From Chondromyces crocatus (GTDB lineage: Bacteria > Myxococcota_A > Polyangia > Polyangiales > Polyangiaceae), in contig NZ_CP012159.1 of the NCBI RefSeq assembly GCF_001189295.1, positions 5,906,525-5,970,524 of the forward strand: 64,000 nt of DNA, given 5' to 3'. Shown piece by piece: positions 25,571-34,822 of the stretch (position 1 is the first letter of the stretch; every line of letters begins with the position of its first letter). A program made the translations under genes and the position numbers. The notes under the pieces were generated by a model, which saw nothing but the letters and a program-made list of their open reading frames with translations, was not told the origin of the DNA and did no database searches.

Positions 25571-27541
25571 GTGAAGCGGCTTTTTTCCAGCCCCGGAGCA
25601 GGCAGGACCGTGGCCACCACGTTCGCCGCGATCCTGGTGCTGCTGTCGCCCGGAGGCGTGGCGGCTCAGCGCAGCGCGCCCGCGACGGCCGTCGACGCTG
25701 GGGCCACCACTGCGGCGCGTGGTCCGCAACGTGCCGCGACCGCGCTGGCCGACGACGCGCTCGACGCGGGGATCGGTGCGGAGACTGGACCGCGCACCGA
25801 CGCGGGGCCGAGGGCCGACGGTGGCGCGCTGCTCGACGCGGGTGCGTCGCTCGATGCGGACGGGGGCGTACGCCCGGACGGTGGCGCGCTCGCCGTGGAG
25901 GTCGACGGTGGATCGCCCACCGATGGCGGTGCGTCGCCGGAGGAGCTGCCCTCCGACGACGACATCTTCGAGACGGCGCCTGCGCCGGAGCCCCCGCGTC
26001 TCCGGCGACCCCCGCTCCCGACGGCGAGCGTGGCGGTCCCGCCTCCCGTTCCCACCCTGGCGCTCCCGCCGTCGATGCCTCCCCCCGCGCCTTCGGAGCC
26101 CCTCGAAGAGGCGCCCGTCCGGTTCATGGACCGCACAGTGTTCGTGGTCCGGGGGCCGCGTGGGGGTCGCACGCCCGAGCAGCGCGCGCGCGCTGCCGTC
26201 CAGGTGCTGGAGGCCGCCGCCCAGGAGGCGACGGAGGTCGCCGAGGTCCGCGTCGATCTGAACGGCGACATGGCGGTCATCTACGTCGGGCAGAGCCCGC
26301 TCATCCAGCTCGGCCTCGCGGACGCGGAGGCCGCCGGTGACGCCTCGGTGAGCATCCACGCGGACACGGTGGCATCCCGCGTGCGGGACATGCTGGCCCG
26401 GGAACACAGCCGCAGCCGCGCCGCGCAGCTCGTGTTCTCGGTCTCGCTGGTGGTCTTCTCCGGGCTCATCGCGCTCGCGCTCTTCCGCAAGCTCGGAGAG
26501 CTCGTGAAGCGCGTGCGTGGCTGGATCGCGGATCACCCGGACCGGCTGCCGGCCATCGTGGTGGGAGGCATCGAGATCCTCCGGCCGGCGGCGTTCAAGG
26601 GGGCGCTGTCGGTATCGCTCGGGGTGCTGCGGGTACTGGCCCAGGTCGGGGTCATCTACACGTGGCTCATCTTCTCGTTCTCTCTGTTCGAGGCGACCGC
26701 GAGCATGCGCGAGCGGCTCACCGGCTTCGTGCTTGCTCCGGTGTCGGCGCTGGTGGGGCGCGTCGCGGGGAGCGTGCCCGTGATGGTGATTGCCACCTTC
26801 GCGGCGCTGGTCGTGCTGGTGCTGCTGCGCTTCGTCGGGTTGTTCTTCGGAAGCATCGCCCGCGAAGAGACCAAGGTGGGCTGGCTCCCCCCCGATCTGG
26901 CGATGCCGACCGGGGTGCTGGTGCGGACGGCCATCGCCGTGGGCGCGCTGGTGTTCGCGGCGCCTCTCGTGACCGGGGTCGAGGAAGGCGCGATGTCGCG
27001 CGCCGGGCTGGTGGTGCTCGTGGCGATGGGGCTCGCAGCGACGCCGATCCTGTCGTCGGCGGCGGTGGGCGTCGCAGTGGTCTACGGGCGCCGGATGCGG
27101 CTGGGCGACATGGTCGAGGTCGGAGGCCGCCTGGGCCGGGTACGCGAGATCTCGCTGCTGGAGGTGAGGATCGAGGACGAGGACGGGTGCCCCGTGCGGG
27201 TGCCGCACCTGCTGAGCCTGGTGCATCCGACACGGGTGCTGGGGAAACATCCGCTCGTGGTCATCGAGCTGAGCACGGCGCCGGACGCGGATCTCGCTCG
27301 CGTCCAGGAGATCCTGGCCCGCGCGGCCACCGGCATCGGCGGTCGGGCGCGTGTCGCGCTGGTGGGCATCGACGTGGAGGGGGCGCATTTCCGGGCCACG
27401 ATGGTGTCCGAGGACCGCAACGCGCGCGGGCGCTGGCTTTCGGCAGCGGCAGCGGCGCTGTCGGCGGGCGGCGTTGCACTGGGAAGGCCTCCCGAGAGAC
27501 GACGTCCAGGCAGGGCGACGACGCGAGGTGACGCCCCTTGA
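25571..27541 (+). CDS. MscS-family mechanosensitive channel with Asp/Gly-rich N-terminus
   Basis: A 656-residue inner-membrane protein. A signal peptide (about 1-33) leads into a degenerate D-A-G/D-G-G repeat of roughly 100 residues and a Pro-rich stretch. A soluble periplasmic section and several membrane helices follow (from about 290). The MscS core lies near 490-580 (GLAATPILSSAAVGVAVVYGR, MRLGDMVEVGGRLGRVREI). Channels of this family release solutes on membrane tension. It starts with GTG and is coupled by a TTGA overlap to the first antiporter gene, pointing to joint ion/osmotic homeostasis. The acidic repeat could bind calcium, but this is a guess. Confidence 0.82.
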   Translation: MKRLFSSPGAGRTVATTFAAILVLLSPGGVAAQRSAPATAVDAGATTAARGPQRAATALADDALDAGIGAETGPRTDAGPRADGGALLDAGASLDADGGVRPDGGALAVEVDGGSPTDGGASPEELPSDDDIFETAPAPEPPRLRRPPLPTASVAVPPPVPTLALPPSMPPPAPSEPLEEAPVRFMDRTVFVVRGPRGGRTPEQRARAAVQVLEAAAQEATEVAEVRVDLNGDMAVIYVGQSPLIQLGLADAEAAGDASVSIHADTVASRVRDMLAREHSRSRAAQLVFSVSLVVFSGLIALALFRKLGELVKRVRGWIADHPDRLPAIVVGGIEILRPAAFKGALSVSLGVLRVLAQVGVIYTWLIFSFSLFEATASMRERLTGFVLAPVSALVGRVAGSVPVMVIATFAALVVLVLLRFVGLFFGSIAREETKVGWLPPDLAMPTGVLVRTAIAVGALVFAAPLVTGVEEGAMSRAGLVVLVAMGLAATPILSSAAVGVAVVYGRRMRLGDMVEVGGRLGRVREISLLEVRIEDEDGCPVRVPHLLSLVHPTRVLGKHPLVVIELSTAPDADLARVQEILARAATGIGGRARVALVGIDVEGAHFRATMVSEDRNARGRWLSAAAAALSAGGVALGRPPERRRPGRATTRGDAP

Positions 27542-28962
27542 ATGCCGTCTGGCTCCTCATGGGCCTCCTCCTGCTGTCGTACATCGGCAGCTTCCTGGTG
27601 AGCGGCCACGCATTGCGGGGCTACGGGCTGCCCTCGGGCTCGGAGTTCGTGGTGCTCGGCTTCGCCCTCGGTCCCTTCGTGCTGGGGCTGGTCGAGGGAC
27701 CCACGCTGTCGCTGTTCGAGCCCGTCACCGACGTGGCCCTCGGGTGGCTGGCGCTCGTGGTGGGGCTGGGGTTCGGCTTCTCCGGAGAGCGTCGCGTGGG
27801 ACCCGGGCGTCTTGCGCTCGGGGTGGGTCTGTCCCTGGGGGTGGGCGGCGTGGTGGCGGCTGCCGTCTGGTTCGCGGCGGGCGTCCTCGCCAAGGACCTG
27901 GAAGGACGAGACAGGACGGTGCTCGCCCTCGGCGTCGGGGCAGCCTGCGGAGAAACGACGCGCCACGCCGTTGCATGGGTGGTGGAGCGCTACCGGGCGC
28001 GCGGGCGCCTGTCGAGCCTCATCGACGATCTCGCCGACAGCGACGATCTCGGGCCGCTGCTGATCATGGGCGTCGCCTTTGCTCTCGCGCCGGCCGCGCA
28101 GGGGGCCTGGGCGATCCCCGTCTACGTGTGGACGGCGATCACGATCGGGGTGGGGGTCGCGCTGGGCCTCATCGCCGTGGTGCTGCTCGGGAGCGATTTC
28201 CGGTTGATCCAGAGCTGGGGCGTGCTGCTCGGCACGTCGCTCCTCACCATCGGGACCGCTGCGCGCTTCGGGCTCTCGCCGCTGCTCGCGACCTTCGTGA
28301 TGGGTGTCACCATCGCAGGCGGTTCACGGCACCGCGGGGAGATCGTGGCCATGGTGGCGCCCACCGAACGCCCGGTGCTGCTGCCCGTCCTGATGCTGGC
28401 GGGAGCCCACGTCCGACCGCTCGCGGCGGCCTACCTGTTGCCGCTGGCGTGTGTGGCGCTCATGGCGAGGGTGCTGGCGAAGCTCGGCGCCGGGCTCGTG
28501 GTGCGGCAGGTCTGCGGGCCAGCGAGCAGCGCGCCGCCTGCGCTGGGGCTGAGCATGCTGTCGTGTGGCGCGGTGGCGATGAGCATGGGTCTCGCGTTCT
28601 CGCTCCGGTTCCCTGGAAATGTGGGGGATGCCGTGCTGCTGTCGGCAGCGGTGGCCACGGTCTTCGGTGAGTTCGTGGGGCCCGTGTCGCTGCGCTCGAT
28701 GCTTCGCCGTGCCGGGGAGATCGCGCCCGTCAGCGAGGTTCCTCCGCGGCCGGGGCGTCTGGGCCGGGGAGCTTCGACGAGTCCCGTGCCGGTGGGTGAG
28801 GTCCCGAGGGCGTCCACCCCGGGCGTGACGCCCATCCCTGGCGTGACACCCATGCCGAGCGTCGTGCCCGCCACCACGGATCCCTCGGGGGCTGGCGACC
28901 TCCCCGTCCCCGGACCGCAGCGGCTCCCCAGCATCCCCGACCCGGAGGACGACAAAGCATGA
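27538..28962 (+). CDS. CPA2-type cation/proton antiporter, member 1
   Basis: A 474-residue membrane protein with about 11-12 hydrophobic helices and a Pro/Thr-rich cytoplasmic tail of about 75 residues. The functional Asp pair appears in LADSDDLGPLLIM near residue 165, typical of the CPA2/NhaP ion-binding helix. The start is TTG, overlapping the MscS stop. Members exchange Na+ or K+ for protons. It is more divergent than the two following paralogues and keeps the double Asp, so it may have a different stoichiometry or ion. The repeated GVTPIPGVTPMPSV tail segment is low complexity. Confidence 0.8.
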   Translation: MNAVWLLMGLLLLSYIGSFLVSGHALRGYGLPSGSEFVVLGFALGPFVLGLVEGPTLSLFEPVTDVALGWLALVVGLGFGFSGERRVGPGRLALGVGLSLGVGGVVAAAVWFAAGVLAKDLEGRDRTVLALGVGAACGETTRHAVAWVVERYRARGRLSSLIDDLADSDDLGPLLIMGVAFALAPAAQGAWAIPVYVWTAITIGVGVALGLIAVVLLGSDFRLIQSWGVLLGTSLLTIGTAARFGLSPLLATFVMGVTIAGGSRHRGEIVAMVAPTERPVLLPVLMLAGAHVRPLAAAYLLPLACVALMARVLAKLGAGLVVRQVCGPASSAPPALGLSMLSCGAVAMSMGLAFSLRFPGNVGDAVLLSAAVATVFGEFVGPVSLRSMLRRAGEIAPVSEVPPRPGRLGRGASTSPVPVGEVPRASTPGVTPIPGVTPMPSVVPATTDPSGAGDLPVPGPQRLPSIPDPEDDKA

Positions 28963-30344
28963 GCGCTCACCCCGACGCGATGCCCAAGGGAGCTCGTCAG
29001 CACGTCATCCACGCGCTGGTGCTCCTTCTGTTGTTCGCGCTGCTCTATGCGGGGACACGGGCGGTCCCCGGGCTGCACGGCCCTGCGGCGACGATCGCGT
29101 CGGCCGGGTTCCTGTTGCTCGCGGGGACGCTCGCGAGCGAGCTGGTCGAGCCGCTGGGGTTGCCTCACCTGTCGGGCTACATCCTCGCTGGTGTCCTGGC
29201 CGGGCCGCACGTGCTGCACCTCGTCGATCACGAGACGGTCGAGGAGCTGTCCAGCGTCAACTCGCTGGCGCTGGCGCTGATCGCTCTGGCGGGCGGGTCG
29301 CAGCTCCGCATGGCCATGCTCCGGGAGGGGTTGAAGAGCATCTCGCTCCATCACGTGCTGCAGCTCGTGCTCGTGCTGCCGGTGATGGGGGCCGTCTTCT
29401 ACTTCGCGCGGCCCCTCATCCCTTTCGCCGCGGCCCTCTCCGTGACGTCGGCCATCGGTGTTGCCCTGCTGTGGGGGGCGTTCGCGATGTGCCGCAGCTC
29501 CGCGGCGACGCTGGGCATCCTCTCGCAGACCCGGGCAACGGGGCCGCTCGCCCAGCACAGCCTCGCGTTCGTGATGACCTCCGACGTGCTCGCCATCGTG
29601 CTGACGGCCTTCATGATCACCGTCGCGCGGCCTCTCGTCGTACCCGGGGCGACCATGGCGATGAAGGACTTCGAAGCACTCGGTCGGGTATTGCTCGGGA
29701 GCGTCGCGCTCGGGACCACGCTCGGCCTCGCCCTCGCGGCATACCTGCGCCTCGTTGGGAAACAGACCATCCTGGTGTTCGTCGCGCTGGGGTTCGGTGC
29801 CACGACTCTCCTGCGCTACCTGCAGTTCAACCCGCTCCTGGTGTTCATGACGGCGGGGTTCGTGGTGATGAACCTGTCCACGCAAGGGGAGAAGCTGATC
29901 CAGGCCGTGCAGGATGCGGCGAGCGTGGTGTTCGTGCTCTTTTTCGCCACGGCGGGCGCGCACCTGGACCTGCCGCTCCTGGGGCTGATGTGGCCGGTGG
30001 CCCTCCTTCTCGGTGGATCGCGCGCGCTGGCGAGCTTCGGCGCGGCGAAGCTCGCTGGTCGGCTCGCTGGTGACGCGCCCGTGCTCCGGCGCTGGTCGTG
30101 GGCGGCGCTGGTGTCGCAGGCTGGGCTCGCGCTCGGTTTGGGCTTCGAGGTGGAGCGGGCGTACCCGAGCCTGGGAAGGGGCTTCGGTGCGCTGGTGGTG
30201 GCCTGCGTCGCGCTCAATGAGCTGGCAGGGCCGGTGCTGTTCAAGCTGGCGCTGGACCGCGCGGGGGAGAGCGCCGCGGAGGCCGAGCGTGTGGACCCAG
30301 GGAGCCAGAGGGCCGAGGCTCTTCTGGAGCAGGAGAGCCGATGA
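28959..30344 (+). CDS. CPA2-type cation/proton antiporter, member 2
   Basis: A 461-residue membrane protein coupled to the previous gene by an ATGA overlap. Conserved features are LGLPHLSGYILAGVLAGPHV (TM2-3 region), RSSAATLGILSQTRATGPL, and the ion-binding helix HSLAFVMTSDVLAI. That helix carries one Asp, not two. The C-terminal half has GAHLDLPLL and SQAGLALGLGFEVER. It is a close tandem paralogue of the next gene, with long identical stretches at protein and DNA level, especially at the N-terminus. Predicted role is Na+/H+ or K+/H+ exchange in the inner membrane. Confidence 0.83.
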   Translation: MSAHPDAMPKGARQHVIHALVLLLLFALLYAGTRAVPGLHGPAATIASAGFLLLAGTLASELVEPLGLPHLSGYILAGVLAGPHVLHLVDHETVEELSSVNSLALALIALAGGSQLRMAMLREGLKSISLHHVLQLVLVLPVMGAVFYFARPLIPFAAALSVTSAIGVALLWGAFAMCRSSAATLGILSQTRATGPLAQHSLAFVMTSDVLAIVLTAFMITVARPLVVPGATMAMKDFEALGRVLLGSVALGTTLGLALAAYLRLVGKQTILVFVALGFGATTLLRYLQFNPLLVFMTAGFVVMNLSTQGEKLIQAVQDAASVVFVLFFATAGAHLDLPLLGLMWPVALLLGGSRALASFGAAKLAGRLAGDAPVLRRWSWAALVSQAGLALGLGFEVERAYPSLGRGFGALVVACVALNELAGPVLFKLALDRAGESAAEAERVDPGSQRAEALLEQESR

Positions 30345-31708
30345 GTGCCGCGCGTGATGCACGCCCCAGGCGGCTCTCGCAGCACCTCACCCATGCGGTG
30401 GTGCTCCTGCTGCTGTTCGCGGTGCTCTACGCAGGAACACAAGCGGTGCCCGGCCTGAACGGGCCGGCGGCGACGATCGCGGCGGCCGGTTTCCTACTGC
30501 TCGCGGGGACGCTCGCGAGCGAGCTGGTCGAGCCGCTGGGGTTGCCTCACCTGTCGGGCTACATCCTCGCCGGTGTCCTCGCCGGGCCGCACGTGCTCCA
30601 CCTCGTCGACCACCACACGGTGAACGAGCTGTCCGGGGTCAACGCGCTGGCGCTAGCGCTCATCGCCCTCGCGGGCGGCGCCGAGCTGAAGCTCGAGATG
30701 GTCCGCAAGGTGCTGAAGAGCATCGCCATCCACCTGCTGATGCAGACGGTGCTGGTGTTCATCGGATTGACGGCGATCTTCTACGCCGTCCGGAGCTGGA
30801 TCCCCTTCATGGCGGAGCTCTCCACCTCGGCCGCTGCGGGCGTGGCGGTGCTCTGGGGGGTGCTGGCCGTGAGCCGCAGCCCGTCGGCGACGCTGGGGAT
30901 CCTCTCGCAGACGCGGGCGAGCGGCCCGCTGGCCATGCACACCCTCGCGTTCGTGATGACGAGCGACATCGTGGTCATCACCATGGCGGCCTGCTCGATC
31001 AGCGCCGTGCGTCCGCTGATCGAGCCCGGCTCGTCGATGTCGCTTCGTGAGCTGGAGGTGCTGGGCCACGAGCTGCTCGGGAGCATCGCCATCGGCACGA
31101 CGCTGGGGCTCGCGCTCGCCGCCTACCTGAGGATCGTGGGCCGCCAGCTCATCCTGGTGTTCGTCGCGCTGGGCTTCGGGGCGACGGAAGTGCTGCGTTA
31201 CCTGCGTTTCGACGCGCTGCTGGTGTTCATGACCGCAGGGTTCGTGGTGATGAACCTCTCCAAGCAGGGAGAGAAGCTGCTGCACGCGGTGGAGGACGCG
31301 GCCAGCCTGGTGTTCGTGCTGTTCTTCGCGACGGCGGGGGCGCACCTGGATCTGCCCTTGCTCCGAGACCTCTGGCCGGTGGCGCTCCTGCTCGGCGTGT
31401 CCCGCGCGCTGATCACCTGGGGGGCAGGGCGCATCAGTAGCCACATGGCGGGGGATTCACCGCTCATCACCCGGTGGGCCTCGGCGGGGCTGGTGTCGCA
31501 GGCGGGCCTGTCGATCGGGCTGGGGCTGGTGATGGAGCGGGCATTTCCCAGTCTCGGGAGCGGCTTCCGCGCGCTCGTGGTGGCGTGCGTCGCGTTCAAC
31601 GAGGTGGTGGGTCCCATCCTGTTCAAGCTGGCCCTGGATCGTGCCGGAGAGACCGCGGTGGAGGCATCCAGGGGAGCGCCGGCCAGTCAGGCACCATCGA
31701 CTCCCTGA
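30341..31708 (+). CDS. CPA2-type cation/proton antiporter, member 3
   Basis: A 455-residue paralogue of the preceding gene, overlapping it by ATGA. The N-terminal 120 residues are almost identical apart from scattered changes, while the rest is diverged but co-linear. Motifs include SRSPSATLGILSQTRASGPL, the single-Asp helix HTLAFVMTSDIVVI, GAHLDLPLLRDLWPV and SQAGLSIGLGLVMER. Tandem duplication followed by partial homogenisation explains the pattern. It closes the operon, followed by a strong hairpin. Two similar subunits could form a heterodimer, since CPA antiporters are dimers; this is inference. Confidence 0.83.
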   Translation: MSAARDARPRRLSQHLTHAVVLLLLFAVLYAGTQAVPGLNGPAATIAAAGFLLLAGTLASELVEPLGLPHLSGYILAGVLAGPHVLHLVDHHTVNELSGVNALALALIALAGGAELKLEMVRKVLKSIAIHLLMQTVLVFIGLTAIFYAVRSWIPFMAELSTSAAAGVAVLWGVLAVSRSPSATLGILSQTRASGPLAMHTLAFVMTSDIVVITMAACSISAVRPLIEPGSSMSLRELEVLGHELLGSIAIGTTLGLALAAYLRIVGRQLILVFVALGFGATEVLRYLRFDALLVFMTAGFVVMNLSKQGEKLLHAVEDAASLVFVLFFATAGAHLDLPLLRDLWPVALLLGVSRALITWGAGRISSHMAGDSPLITRWASAGLVSQAGLSIGLGLVMERAFPSLGSGFRALVVACVAFNEVVGPILFKLALDRAGETAVEASRGAPASQAPSTP

Positions 31709-31766
31709 TGCGCGGCGTGATGCCAGGCGAAGGGGCGTGCCCTCGCCGTGGCCCGCTCGGGCCGAG

Positions 31767-31795
31767 CCGCGCGATCCGTGCAGAGGATCGCGCGG
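31767..31795. terminator. Strong bidirectional terminator hairpin
   Basis: A perfect 11-bp stem CCGCGCGATCC/GGATCGCGCGG with a 7-base loop sits between the antiporter operon (+) and a convergent lipoprotein gene (-). Confidence 0.7.
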
Positions 31796-31805
31796 GGGCG
31801 GGCCA

Positions 31806-32477
31806 TCAGCGCGGGGTGAAGCGGATCGAGTAGCTCACGACGGTGGTGCCGCCTTTCGGCTTGCGGAAGTCGATCTTCTCGAAGACACCGACCACGCAAG
31901 CCGAGAAGCCCTCGCCCTTCAGCGCCGTGCGAGGCTTGGTGACCTGCGCCTTGCCACCTTCACGCTCGATGCGGAGATCGACGCCGAAGTCGCCACCCTT
32001 CTTCGGATCGGTGACGTGAGTCCAGCACCGGCGCAGATCGTCGAAGTGAGGCTCGACGGACAGCTTGATGGGGGCCTTGGTCACGGCGTCGTGCGGCCCG
32101 CCGCCGATGTGCATGCCGATGTTCGTGACCTTGACGTCGGGCAGGGAAGCCTCGGCGGCGGCAGGGTCGGCCGTCGGAGCAGGGGCTGCTTCCTCCGCGG
32201 GGGCGGCGCTCGCTGCAGGCGAGGGGGCTGCGTTCGGGTCGGCGGAGGGTACGACGCTGGCGGCGCCCGGTGCTGGCGCCCCAGGGAGCGCGGTGGCGGG
32301 GGGAGCGATTGGCGGAACCGGGGCGTGGCTGCCCTCGGTGGCCGTGGTGGAGCTCGGGGTAGAGCAGCTCGCGCTGGTGAGGACCGAGAGCGAGAGCGCG
32401 AGCGCGGTCACGGACCAGCCAGAACGATGCCGTGGACGCGGCTCGGAGAGGGGGGAGGACTTCAGCAGGGTGGGCAC
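31806..32477 (-). CDS. Lipoprotein with AgmX/PglI-like C-terminal domain
   Basis: A 223-residue envelope protein. After a hydrophobic segment, a lipobox-like TSASC places the lipid anchor near residue 38. A long Ala/Pro linker (to about 125) follows. The C-terminal domain of about 95 residues has LRRCWTHV, a central GDFGVDLRIEREGG strand pair, a conserved Cys in SACVVGVFEKIDF, and a final beta strand. This is the arrangement of the AgmX/PglI C-terminal domain common in myxobacterial motility and polarity proteins. TAGATT sits seven bases before the GTG start with no ribosome binding site, suggesting a leaderless transcript. Confidence 0.7.
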   Translation of the reverse strand: MPTLLKSSPLSEPRPRHRSGWSVTALALSLSVLTSASCSTPSSTTATEGSHAPVPPIAPPATALPGAPAPGAASVVPSADPNAAPSPAASAAPAEEAAPAPTADPAAAEASLPDVKVTNIGMHIGGGPHDAVTKAPIKLSVEPHFDDLRRCWTHVTDPKKGGDFGVDLRIEREGGKAQVTKPRTALKGEGFSACVVGVFEKIDFRKPKGGTTVVSYSIRFTPR

Positions 32478-32542
32478 GGCGCGGAATCTAGATCAGGTGG
32501 CGGTGCCGCGCGCCAAGATCTCTGCGAGCCAGGGGGGAAGCG

Positions 32543-33307
32543 TCAGGGGGCGGACGAGGCCGGCGCCGCGCCGATCGAGATGTCGACGTCGTCGATCTCG
32601 ACACCCTTGAAGCTCGCCGAGTTGCTGCACGAGGAGTCGTAATTGAGGGGGCAGGTCGCGCCGGTGCACTCGTTCTTGATCGTGGTCTTCACATCACCGA
32701 CGACCGCGGAGCCGTCGATGGCGAGCGTGACCGTGACGGTCGAACTCGAGATGAACTTGATGCCGCTCGGGAGATCGACGCGGCGATCATCGATGCCATC
32801 CCCGTCCTCGTCGATGACCTGCGTGCGGTCGTCGATGCCGTCGCCATTGACGTCGACCTGCGGATCCTCGGTCTTGTCGTTCAGCCCGTCGCGATCCGCG
32901 TCGACGAACGTCTGCTGGTCATCGTCGATGCCGTTCCCGTCAGAGTCGAAGATGGTCTGGCCGGGGGGATACTCGACGTCGGTACGGGTGCCGGAGAAGT
33001 TGAAGTTGTCGCCATCGACCGTGCCGGCGATCACCCGGGTGCCCGTGTCGAGGAAGGCCTCCTCGTCGCTCGCGATGTAGAGCAGGAAGGTCGCGCCGGT
33101 CCGGAACGTCGTCGTGTCGTCCTTGATCGCGTCCGGGATCTTGCCGCCGGGATAGCAGCTCGCGTCCAGTTTGGCCTCGCTGGAAGCGACCCGGTAGCCG
33201 ACGTAGTCGCCCGGGCCGAGCCCACCGCACGATGCCGTCACCGCGGCGAGAGATCCGAGAAGCGTGGCACGACCGAGCGCGCGGCGAAGGTTTCGGGGTG
33301 TAAGCAT
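32543..33307 (-). CDS. Lipoprotein with calcium-binding type Asp repeats
   Basis: A 254-residue predicted lipoprotein (lipobox AAVTASC, Cys near residue 27). The middle carries four or five thrombospondin-type-3-like repeats of the DxDxDGxxD kind (FDSDGNGIDDD, DADRDGLND, DVNGDGIDD, DEDGDGIDD), which usually bind calcium. Flanking regions are beta-rich (FLLYIASDEEAFLDTGTRVIAG). Three Cys pairs could form disulfides. The start at 33307 is fixed by an AGGAGAG site; an ATG 21 bases upstream is less likely. It is probably exposed in the periplasm or on the surface. Function beyond calcium-dependent folding is unknown. Confidence 0.72.
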   Translation of the reverse strand: MLTPRNLRRALGRATLLGSLAAVTASCGGLGPGDYVGYRVASSEAKLDASCYPGGKIPDAIKDDTTTFRTGATFLLYIASDEEAFLDTGTRVIAGTVDGDNFNFSGTRTDVEYPPGQTIFDSDGNGIDDDQQTFVDADRDGLNDKTEDPQVDVNGDGIDDRTQVIDEDGDGIDDRRVDLPSGIKFISSSTVTVTLAIDGSAVVGDVKTTIKNECTGATCPLNYDSSCSNSASFKGVEIDDVDISIGAAPASSAP

Positions 33308-33437
33308 GTCAATTCTCTCCTTTGTCATCGAACGATCCCTCGGGGACCGTGAGTCGGGAGCTCCCCCACTCGACTCGGAGCATTACCCCAGATCGAACGG
33401 GGGTGCCTACTCCTGAGCCATCCCTCGACGACGGTCG

Positions 33438-34760
33438 TCAGCGCGGGGCGCCCGCGCTGGCGGCTCGGAGGCGTCGGACGCCCTCGTTGTGGGCTTCGAG
33501 ACTCTCGCTGAAGGTGTGCCGGCCTCCCCCTGTGGCCACGAAGTAGAGATATTTCGTGGCTGCAGGCGAGAGCGCTGCGACGATCGAGGCCTCTCCCGGG
33601 TTACCGATCGGCCCTGGCGGGAGCCCCGGGTGAGCATAGGTGCTGTACCGGTTCTTTGGATCTCGAACGACTTCCGGGGTCGGCTTGCCCGTGAAGCCCG
33701 CGCAACTCGGGGCGTCGGCCGGATAGGCCACGCAGCCGTAGAGCGAGGTCGGGTCGGACTGGAGGCGCCGAGAGCGGAACGTGGGATCCAGGAGCCGGTT
33801 GATGAAGACGCTGGCGATGAGCCGGCGCTCGTCATCGACCACGGCCTCTTTCTCGATGATCGACGCCAAGGTCAGCACCTCGCGCCGTCCCCAACCGAGC
33901 GAGGCCTGGAGGGTTGCGAGGCCCTCCTTGTGCTGCGTGGCGAGCGCTTTCCAGCGACGATCGGACTCGGACATCAAGCGACGGGCCACCTCGCGGGCGT
34001 CGCTGTCGAGCGGGATCTCGTAGGTGGCCGGGAACAGGTACCCCTCCGCGCTCTCCACGCCGACGCTGCCAGTGCGCTCGATCCCGACACGCTCGAGCAG
34101 CTCTGCATCCGAGGTGGCCGCGAGGAAGGCGCGGCGGCCCGCGACGTGGAGCTTTTCCAGGCGCGCCGCGATGTCGTAGCGGTTCCATCCCTCGGGGATG
34201 ACCACCTTTGCCTTCGGACGATCCGGGGCGCGCTGCAGGAGCGCCCTGACCTCGCGCGCGCTCAGCCCTTGCCACAGCAGGTGCGGCCCAGGCACGAACT
34301 CCTCGGTTCCACCCGTGGCGTGCAGGTAGAGCGCCATCCCCCGCTCGCCGCGCACCAGGCCGTCGGAGGCGAGCAGCGCTGCGGCCTCCTCGGCGTCGAG
34401 GCCTTCAGGCCAGTTGATCTCCACGAGCCCGCCGTGGTCCGGCGCCGTTGCGCTGCCATAGCCGATGACGAGCCCGACGGTCAGGAGGGCGACCAGCGCG
34501 AAGCCCACGGCCATACCCGCGAGCGCACGTTGCCACCCCGGCCTGGGCTTGCGCCGCGTCCCACGCGACTTGCTCGCGGCCTGCTTGCGCGTGGACGACG
34601 GGGGAGAGGGAGGCTGCTGCGGGCCCTCGGGGGCTGCTGTGGACCGGCGACGCGCCTCGCCCCCCTGCATGGGGGTGTTGCTCCGTCGATTCGATGCGCC
34701 AGAGGTCGCCGTGGTCTCTCGACGGCTTCCAGCCCGCACCGGCCTGGGTCGACCGCTCAC
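33438..34760 (-). CDS. mltG: Endolytic murein transglycosylase MltG
   Basis: Cleaves nascent peptidoglycan strands in the inner-membrane/periplasm space and sets glycan length. The 440-residue protein has a basic, disordered N-terminus of about 75 residues and one membrane helix (about 80-102). A LysM-like or linker region follows, then the YceG-like catalytic domain. That domain contains the active-site Glu in LASIIEKEAV and the conserved DPTSLYGC and YSTYAHPGLPPGPIGNPG motifs. Length is about 100 residues above E. coli MltG owing to the N-terminal tail. Start is GTG 34760. Identification rests on several family-specific motifs. Confidence 0.92.
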   Translation of the reverse strand: MSGRPRPVRAGSRRETTATSGASNRRSNTPMQGGEARRRSTAAPEGPQQPPSPPSSTRKQAASKSRGTRRKPRPGWQRALAGMAVGFALVALLTVGLVIGYGSATAPDHGGLVEINWPEGLDAEEAAALLASDGLVRGERGMALYLHATGGTEEFVPGPHLLWQGLSAREVRALLQRAPDRPKAKVVIPEGWNRYDIAARLEKLHVAGRRAFLAATSDAELLERVGIERTGSVGVESAEGYLFPATYEIPLDSDAREVARRLMSESDRRWKALATQHKEGLATLQASLGWGRREVLTLASIIEKEAVVDDERRLIASVFINRLLDPTFRSRRLQSDPTSLYGCVAYPADAPSCAGFTGKPTPEVVRDPKNRYSTYAHPGLPPGPIGNPGEASIVAALSPAATKYLYFVATGGGRHTFSESLEAHNEGVRRLRAASAGAPR

Positions 34761-34822
34761 CCCCGGAGTGAAACCTCGAAATACGGCCCGCTGTCAACGC
34801 CGCGTCGCGCCGACGCCCTCCG

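Noticed and set aside
24023-27388. 1121-residue minus-strand frame opposite the NACHT and MscS genes
   Set aside because: It spans two well-supported plus genes, is Arg/His/Pro-rich and lacks any motif.
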